Assembly: GCF_028657195.3 (NCBI RefSeq)
Contig: NZ_JANCPR020000010.1
Coordinates: 184,084-248,083 of the forward strand
Direction: 5' to 3'
Length of the DNA stretch: 64,000 nt
From: Streptomyces iconiensis
GTDB taxonomy: Bacteria > Actinomycetota > Actinomycetes > Streptomycetales > Streptomycetaceae
The notes beneath the pieces were generated by a model. That model saw only the letters and a program-made list of their open reading frames with translations. It had not been told where the DNA came from and did not search any database. Numbering within the stretch: the stretch's first letter is position 1; each line of letters begins with the position of its first letter. The position numbers were made by a program, and so were the translations under genes. Positions 59,940 through 64,000 of the stretch are shown piece by piece.

Positions 59940-59964
59940 CGGGGGCGCATCTCCCGGGGGCTTG

Positions 59965-60342
59965 TCAGTCGCCGTTGGCGCGGTTGAGGTAGTTGTAGAC
60001 GGTGAAGCGGCTGACGCCCAGCGCCGAGGCGACCGTCTCGACGCCGTGGCGTACGGAGAACGCGCCGCGGGTCTCCAGGATGCGGACCACGGACTGCTTC
60101 GTGCGGCGGTCGAGTTCGGACAATGGCACTCCGTGCCGTCTTTCGAGTTCGGCGAGGATGTGGTCGAGCGAGTCGGACAGATGCGGCAGCCGTACGGCCA
60201 CCACGTCCTCGCCCTCCCAGGCCAGGACGACATCGTCGCCCTGTGCCTCGTCCGGAGGGACCATCGAGCCGCCCATCGCGTCCACGAGCGGCTTGACCGC
60301 GACGACGAACGGATGGCCCGAGGCGTCTGTGCTGCGCCCCAT
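59965..60342 (-). CDS. Short HTH_22 (DauR/YheO C-terminal-like) regulator
   Basis: Protein of 125 residues. The C-terminal half (TKQSVVRILETRGAFSVRHGVETVASALGVSRFTVYNYLN) is an HTH_22 DNA-binding domain as found at the end of YheO/DauR regulators. The N-terminal half is much shorter than a full PAS_6 sensor domain and contains a strand-rich segment (DDVVLAWEGEDVVAVRLP). ATG at 60340-60342 overlaps the TGA of the thiamine-binding-type gene and is preceded by GAGGAG. It may regulate the purine genes, but that rests on location only. Confidence 0.83.
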   Translation of the reverse strand: MGRSTDASGHPFVVAVKPLVDAMGGSMVPPDEAQGDDVVLAWEGEDVVAVRLPHLSDSLDHILAELERRHGVPLSELDRRTKQSVVRILETRGAFSVRHGVETVASALGVSRFTVYNYLNRANGD

Positions 60343-60596
60343 CACTCCTCGCCCTCCCCGATCACATTGACCTGCAAGGATACCCGGGTCGCCCCCGCGT
60401 CGATCGACCCCCGGAGCAGTGCGGAAACCGTGGCCAGCACCTCGTCGGCCGAACCCTCGGCCGTGTTGCCGAACGGGCCGACGTCCACCGCGTCCAGCGC
60501 CCCCGCCTGCACGATCTCCCGGGCCACGACCGCGTGTGCCGGCGCTTCGTCGAGATCGAAGGGCTCGGTCGTGAACTCCACTCTCAATCGCCTCAT
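60342..60596 (-). CDS. Thiamine-binding (MTH1187/YqgV-type) protein
   Basis: Small alpha/beta protein of 84 residues of the DUF77/thiamine-binding family: RRLRVEFTTEPF, VDVGPFGNTAEG and ATRVSLQVNVIGE match its ferredoxin-like fold. Relatives bind thiamine or a related pyrimidine but have no catalytic role. ATG at 60594-60596 lacks a Shine-Dalgarno; TACTGT at 60604-60609 ends 7 nt before it, so the mRNA may be leaderless. It is translationally coupled to the HTH_22 regulator. Confidence 0.83.
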   Translation of the reverse strand: MRRLRVEFTTEPFDLDEAPAHAVVAREIVQAGALDAVDVGPFGNTAEGSADEVLATVSALLRGSIDAGATRVSLQVNVIGEGEE

Positions 60597-60603
60597 GGAG
60601 CCC

Positions 60604-60609
60604 ACAGTA
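60604..60609 (-). promoter_or_regulatory. Candidate -10 box, leaderless thiamine-binding/HTH_22 message
   Basis: On the minus strand TACTGT fits TANNNT and ends 7 nt before the ATG at 60596. The -35 region is weak (GCGGGT). Leaderless start is inferred from this spacing and the lack of a ribosome site. Confidence 0.4.
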
Positions 60610-60645
60610 TCGACGCCCGGCCAGGCACCCGCGCGGCGCTGACGG

Positions 60646-61557
60646 TCAGCCCATCTCGCGCAGCAGCTCGCGGATGAAGCCGATGCTCTCGTCCGGCTGG
60701 TACGCCTCGGCACCCAGCCGGTTCATGATCAGCGTGTACTGGTCGATCTCCGCCTGCTTGTCCAGATAGACGGCGCCGGTCAGATGCTCCAGATACACCT
60801 TGTCCGGCAGGTCGGGGTCGCCGAAGCGCAGCAGGGTGATGGGCGAGCCCGCCGCCGCTGCGCTCACCTCGAACGGGGCGATCTGGAGCGTCACATGGGG
60901 CAGCTCCACCATCTTCAGCAGGTGTTCGAGCTGGCCGCGCATCACGTCGGGGCCGCCGAACGGGCGCCGCATCACGGCCTCGTCCACGACGGCCCAGAGT
61001 TTCGGCGGCGCCGGATCCTCTCTGGCCAGCAGCCGCTGCCTGGCCATCCGCAGCTCAACCAGCCGTGCGATCGTACGAGGCTCGGTGTTGGGGTAACCCA
61101 GACGGCTGACGGCGTAGGCGTAGTCCTCCGTCTGGAGCAGCCCGGGCAGGAACTGGACCTCGTACGTCCTGATGAGCGAAGCGGCGTCCTCCAGTCCGAG
61201 GTGCAGCTCGAACCAGTCCTCCAGCACGTCGTTGTACTGATGCCACCAGCCAGGGGAGTTGGCCTGCCGCGCGAGCGTGAAGAAGTCGGCGCGCTCGTCG
61301 GGGTCGTGCACCCGGTAGAGCGTCAGCAGATCGGCTAGGTCGCGCTCCTTGGCGCCCACCTGCCCGCGCTCCAGCCGCGTGATCTTCGCGTGGGAGCCGC
61401 GGATGGCGCGGCCCGCCTCCTCGCGGGTGATCCCGTACTCCTGCCGCAGCCTGCGCAGCTTCACGCCCAGGACGATGCGCAGTGCCGTGGGACCGGCCTG
61501 CGGTTCTTGCGAGCCCCTGCGTGACGGCTCGCCGACCGGCTGCATCATGGCGGGCAT
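60646..61557 (-). CDS. XRE-family regulator with DUF5753 domain
   Basis: Regulator of 303 residues, very typical of Streptomyces. Residues 26-85 form the XRE helix-turn-helix (LRRLRQEYGITREEAGRAI, ITRLERGQVG) and the rest is a DUF5753 domain (FLPGLLQTEDYAYAV, YLEHLTGAVYLDKQAEIDQY). No DUF397 partner is adjacent. The start at 61557 may be a few codons long, as a second Met (MMQPVG) follows. Target unknown. Confidence 0.9.
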   Translation of the reverse strand: MPAMMQPVGEPSRRGSQEPQAGPTALRIVLGVKLRRLRQEYGITREEAGRAIRGSHAKITRLERGQVGAKERDLADLLTLYRVHDPDERADFFTLARQANSPGWWHQYNDVLEDWFELHLGLEDAASLIRTYEVQFLPGLLQTEDYAYAVSRLGYPNTEPRTIARLVELRMARQRLLAREDPAPPKLWAVVDEAVMRRPFGGPDVMRGQLEHLLKMVELPHVTLQIAPFEVSAAAAGSPITLLRFGDPDLPDKVYLEHLTGAVYLDKQAEIDQYTLIMNRLGAEAYQPDESIGFIRELLREMG

Positions 61558-61843
61558 TACGACTCCCGTGGGTCACTGGGCGGTCACAACAGTGTGGCAT
61601 CGGCGCCCCTGTCCGGTACAGATACCCAGAGAATATGCGCGGTCAGCGCGTACGGGTCCCGGCCGGAGTTCCGCCCCGTGCCTCTCGGTTCCACCCTGCG
61701 CCTCTGACCCGTCGGGCCCGTGAACCGCAACAAGCCTTCCGGGCGCGGCAGTTACGAGCGCAGAATGTAGGCGTCCCGCACACGGAGAGCAACTACGATT
61801 TCGCGCACAGCAGCGGGTGATCACCTCACGACAAGGGGCGGAC

Positions 61844-62803
61844 ATGGACGAGAACGCCGACCGGAACGGCGGGACCGGCAGGACCGAGGGGAACGGCGGG
61901 ACCGACGCGGGGCCTGGTACGGAGCGTCCGGCGCGCACGGAGCCGGCCGCCGTACGGACCAGCACGCCGGGCACCGCGCGGGGCGCCGGGACCGGTGAGC
62001 GGGACCTGGGGCTCGACCGGCACCACAGTGCCCGCATCTACGACTACTTCCTCGGCGGCAAGACCAACTTCCCGCCCGACCGCGAGGTGGCCGAGAAACT
62101 GCTCGCCGCCTTCCCCGGCTTCCGTAACGCGGCGCGCGCGAACCGCGCGTTCATGCACCGTGCGGCGCGCTACCTGGCCGAACGCGGCATCCACCAGTTC
62201 CTGGACATCGGCACCGGCATCCCCACCAGCCCCAACCTGCACGAGGTGGTGCAGTCCATGGTGCCGGCGGCGCGCGTCGTCTACGCCGACAACGATCCGA
62301 TCGTGCTCGCCCACGCCCGCGCGCTGCTGACGGGGTCACCCGAAGGACGGACGGCCTACGTCGAGGCGGACATCACAGAGCCCGACTCCATCCTCGACTC
62401 GGCCCAACTGCTCGACACCCTCGACATGAAGCGCCCGCTCGCGCTGTGCCTGGTGGGTCTCATGCACTACATCGTCGACGAGCGGGACGCCTCCGGCATC
62501 GTGCGCCGCCTCGTGGACCAGCTGCCCTCGGGCTCGTACGTCGTCATCTCCCAGTGCACGCCCGACTTCGCGCCGGAGGAGTGGGAGCAGGCCATCAACG
62601 TCTACAAGGCGGACGGCGGCGAGGCGCAGGTGCGTCCGCGCGAGGAGTTCGCGCGCTTCTTCGATGGGCTGGAGTTGGTGGAGCCGGGGATCGAGGTGCC
62701 GCATCGGTGGCACCCCGATCCGGATTCCGCCGGTGTCGTCGGTATCGGGGACATGGATGACGCGCTTGTGAGTATGTGGGCGGGGGTCGCTCTGAAGCGG
62801 TAG
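61844..62803 (+). CDS. DUF574-family S-adenosylmethionine methyltransferase
   Basis: SAM-dependent methyltransferase-like protein of 319 residues of the actinomycete DUF574 family. A Gly/Thr/Arg-rich disordered N-terminus of about 55 residues is followed by HHSARIYDYFLGGKTNF, the SAM loop FLDIGTGIPT and VYADNDPIVLAHARALL. Substrate is unknown. ATG at 61844 follows AAGGGG. These genes are often next to DUF5753 regulators, as here (divergent). Confidence 0.92.
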   Translation: MDENADRNGGTGRTEGNGGTDAGPGTERPARTEPAAVRTSTPGTARGAGTGERDLGLDRHHSARIYDYFLGGKTNFPPDREVAEKLLAAFPGFRNAARANRAFMHRAARYLAERGIHQFLDIGTGIPTSPNLHEVVQSMVPAARVVYADNDPIVLAHARALLTGSPEGRTAYVEADITEPDSILDSAQLLDTLDMKRPLALCLVGLMHYIVDERDASGIVRRLVDQLPSGSYVVISQCTPDFAPEEWEQAINVYKADGGEAQVRPREEFARFFDGLELVEPGIEVPHRWHPDPDSAGVVGIGDMDDALVSMWAGVALKR

Positions 62804-62817
62804 CGGGCTTCGCCCGC
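62803..62817 (+). terminator. Hairpin at the stop of the methyltransferase gene
   Basis: GCGGGC-TTC-GCCCGC begins on the last base of the TAG stop codon. A second weaker hairpin (GGACGGCGTCC) lies about 40 nt farther on. Confidence 0.6.
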
Positions 62818-63056
62818 GGGGGTTCCGAGACCTTGGCCCCGGATCGTCGTTCTTTTCGGACGGCGTCCGGGGCCTTTGTTTGTCTGCGGTCCGCGCCTTG
62901 TGCGCGGTTCGCCGTGTGTTCGCCTCCACCGTGCGGCCCGCCGTGTGTTCGCTCGCTGCGCGTGCGGCTCCGCCCGTGTGTGCCGCTTCGTTTGTGGCTG
63001 GGGGCCTTGACAGGGCGCCAGGCTCGGTAGCAATCTTTCAGTAAGCAGAATATGAC

Positions 63057-63071
63057 TTCCACGATGCGAAA
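63057..63071. promoter_or_regulatory. Palindromic box 2 upstream of hydroxypyruvate isomerase
   Basis: TTCCACGATGCGAAA shares TTCCAC-N-ATG and the N7 spacing with the box before aceB. It lies 21-35 bp upstream of the chosen start of the isomerase gene. Confidence 0.5.
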
Positions 63072-63091
63072 TGGAAGGGAGTGCGGTCCCC

Positions 63092-63907
63092 GTGGCTTTC
63101 CCGTACCGGTTCACCGTCAACGCCTCGATCCTCTTCACCGAACTGCCCCTGCTGGAGCGGCCGGCCGCGGTCGCCGCCGCCGGGTTCGACGCGATGGAAC
63201 TGTGGTGGCCCTGGGTCGACGCTCCCGTGCCGGAGCAGTCCGAACTCGACGCGCTGCGTTCCGCGTTGGAGGACGCGGGGGTCCAGCTCACCGGGCTGAA
63301 CTTCTACGCCGGCCAGCTGCCGGGGCCGGACAAGGGTGCGCTCTCCCTGCCGGGTGAGGAGTCCGAGAAGTTCCGCGCGAATGTGGATGTCGCGGCGGAG
63401 TTCGCACGCAGCGTCGGGTGCCGTGCGCTCAACGCGCTCTACGGCAACCGTGTCGACGGGGTCGCGCCGGAGGAGCAGGACGCGCTCGCGCTGGAGAACC
63501 TCGCGTTCGCCGCGCGGGCTGCGGATCGGGTCGGGGCCGTGCTGCTCGTCGAGGCGTTGAATGCGCCGGAGGCGCCGGTGTTCCCGATCGTGAGTGCGCC
63601 GCGGGCTGTCGAGGTCGTTGACGCGGTGAACGCCCGTACCGGGCTTGGTAACGCGCGGTTCCTCATGGACCTGTACCACCTGTCCATGAATGGGGAGGAC
63701 CTGGACGCTGTGATCGACGCGTATGCCCCTAAGACGGGGCATGTGCAGATCGCTGACAATCCCGGGCGCGGGGCGCCGGGGACTGGGGCGCTCGACTTCG
63801 GTTCTCTGTTGGGGCGGTTGGAGAAGGCGGGTTACGACGGCCTTGTGGGGCTTGAGTACAAGGCTGGGGCTGACGGGAGTGCGGCGGCCTTCGGCTGGCG
63901 TCGGTAG
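63092..63907 (+). CDS. hyi: Hydroxypyruvate isomerase-like TIM-barrel protein
   Basis: Protein of 271 residues matching hydroxypyruvate isomerase (AP-endonuclease family 2 fold): FTVNASILFTELPLLERPAA, ELWWPW, LNFYAG, VEALNAPEAPVFPI and HVQIADNPGRGAPGTGALDF carry the metal ligands Glu, Asp, His and Glu. It interconverts hydroxypyruvate and tartronate semialdehyde in the glyoxylate (gcl) route from allantoin. GTG at 63092 has GGGAG 10 nt upstream; ATG at 63071 is an alternative. The 3' third uses more T- and G-ending codons than its neighbours. gcl or glxR genes probably follow beyond the edge. Confidence 0.9.
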   Translation: MAFPYRFTVNASILFTELPLLERPAAVAAAGFDAMELWWPWVDAPVPEQSELDALRSALEDAGVQLTGLNFYAGQLPGPDKGALSLPGEESEKFRANVDVAAEFARSVGCRALNALYGNRVDGVAPEEQDALALENLAFAARAADRVGAVLLVEALNAPEAPVFPIVSAPRAVEVVDAVNARTGLGNARFLMDLYHLSMNGEDLDAVIDAYAPKTGHVQIADNPGRGAPGTGALDFGSLLGRLEKAGYDGLVGLEYKAGADGSAAAFGWRR

Positions 63908-63923
63908 TCCGTTCTCTTTTTTT

Positions 63924-63938
63924 CGGGGCTTCGCCCCG
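63924..63938. terminator. Hairpin after hydroxypyruvate isomerase
   Basis: CGGGGC-TTC-GCCCCG lies 17 nt after the stop, preceded by a T run. It may terminate, or only attenuate, before a following gene outside the window. Confidence 0.5.
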
Positions 63939-64000
63939 TGCCCCCCTGTTGTTGTTCCTGTGGTTTGAAGCCCCTTCCCGTTCAATATGGGGGCTTCGCC

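Larger units (their letters stand above)
59393..59964. other. Regulatory and duplicated spacer upstream of uraD
   Basis: No gene is seen in these 572 bp. The left 95 bp hold three dyads (59415-59431, 59455-59471, 59471-59484). The rest is a segmental duplication with copies of a ~110-bp sequence at 59541 and 59799 and of a ~70-bp sequence at 59731 and 59913; the latter includes a copy of the last codons of the adjacent HTH_22 gene. Confidence 0.75.
59541..59983. repeat. Segmental duplication next to the HTH_22 gene
   Basis: GGAGCGTCTCGGGGTGACCC begins two related units at 59541 and 59799; both continue with GCGTCCCGCCGGGGTACGCC. CTTGTCAGTCGCCGTTGGCG, which in the second copy (59961-59983) is the 3' end of the HTH_22 gene, also stands free at 59778-59800. 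Offsets between copies vary from 182 to 258 bp, so indels followed duplication. Confidence 0.8.

Overview
The window is high-GC actinomycete DNA and almost certainly comes from a Streptomyces or a close relative. Third codon positions are nearly all G or C. Starts are ATG, GTG or TTG, genes often overlap by ATGA or GTGA, and some transcripts look leaderless. Several families typical of streptomycetes are present: DUF397, DUF5753-type XRE regulators, DUF574 methyltransferase, DUF5955 and an RNase Sa-type secreted ribonuclease. From memory the gene order resembles the SCO6180-SCO6260 part of S. coelicolor; this could not be checked here. No rRNA, tRNA, CRISPR array or intact insertion sequence was seen.

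Layout. 1-2220: end of an exonuclease III gene, an MBL-fold hydrolase and a fused enol-lactonase/carboxymuconolactone decarboxylase. 2354-8524: a leftward sugar-uptake operon with two tandem paralogous binding lipoproteins, permease, single-domain ATPase, ROK kinase and a small membrane protein. 8610-22377: a pyruvyltransferase-family gene divergent from a tight 12-gene rightward operon. That operon holds heptose-activation genes (GmhA-, GmhB- and HldE-like), six glycosyltransferases, a UDP-glucuronate-decarboxylase-like SDR and a carbamoyltransferase, and looks like a heptose-containing surface glycan pathway. 22481-28025: GntR/oxidoreductase pair, acetyltransferase, P450, and KDG kinase plus KDPG aldolase. 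28272-31221: secreted RNase, an XRE/small protein/DUF397 module and three overlapping mini-genes.

Purine and allantoin catabolism is split over three blocks. 31348-38246 has allantoicase, allantoinase, an AllR-like IclR regulator, a MocA-like nucleotidyltransferase and malate synthase. 54179-59392 has a purine permease, 8-oxoguanine deaminase, uricase, HIU hydrolase and OHCU decarboxylase. 63092-63907 is hydroxypyruvate isomerase. Two short palindromic motifs recur in front of these genes and suggest one shared regulon leading from purine to urate, allantoin, glyoxylate and malate.

38629-50563 holds transport and peptide genes: a YfcC-type carrier with an M20 dipeptidase, two GNATs and a PIG-L deacetylase, then a less familiar group of AroM, OPT transporter and DUF1177 facing an IclR regulator and dipeptidase E across a large palindrome. 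This last group is the best candidate for an undescribed system, possibly uptake and use of Asp/Glu-containing (iso)peptides or D-amino-acid derivatives. 51181-52378 is a decayed MFS/imine-reductase chimera. 52436-53893 has a solitary Imm-5-like protein and an HTH protein. 59965-62803 has a short HTH_22 regulator coupled to a thiamine-binding-type protein, a DUF5753 regulator and a DUF574 methyltransferase.
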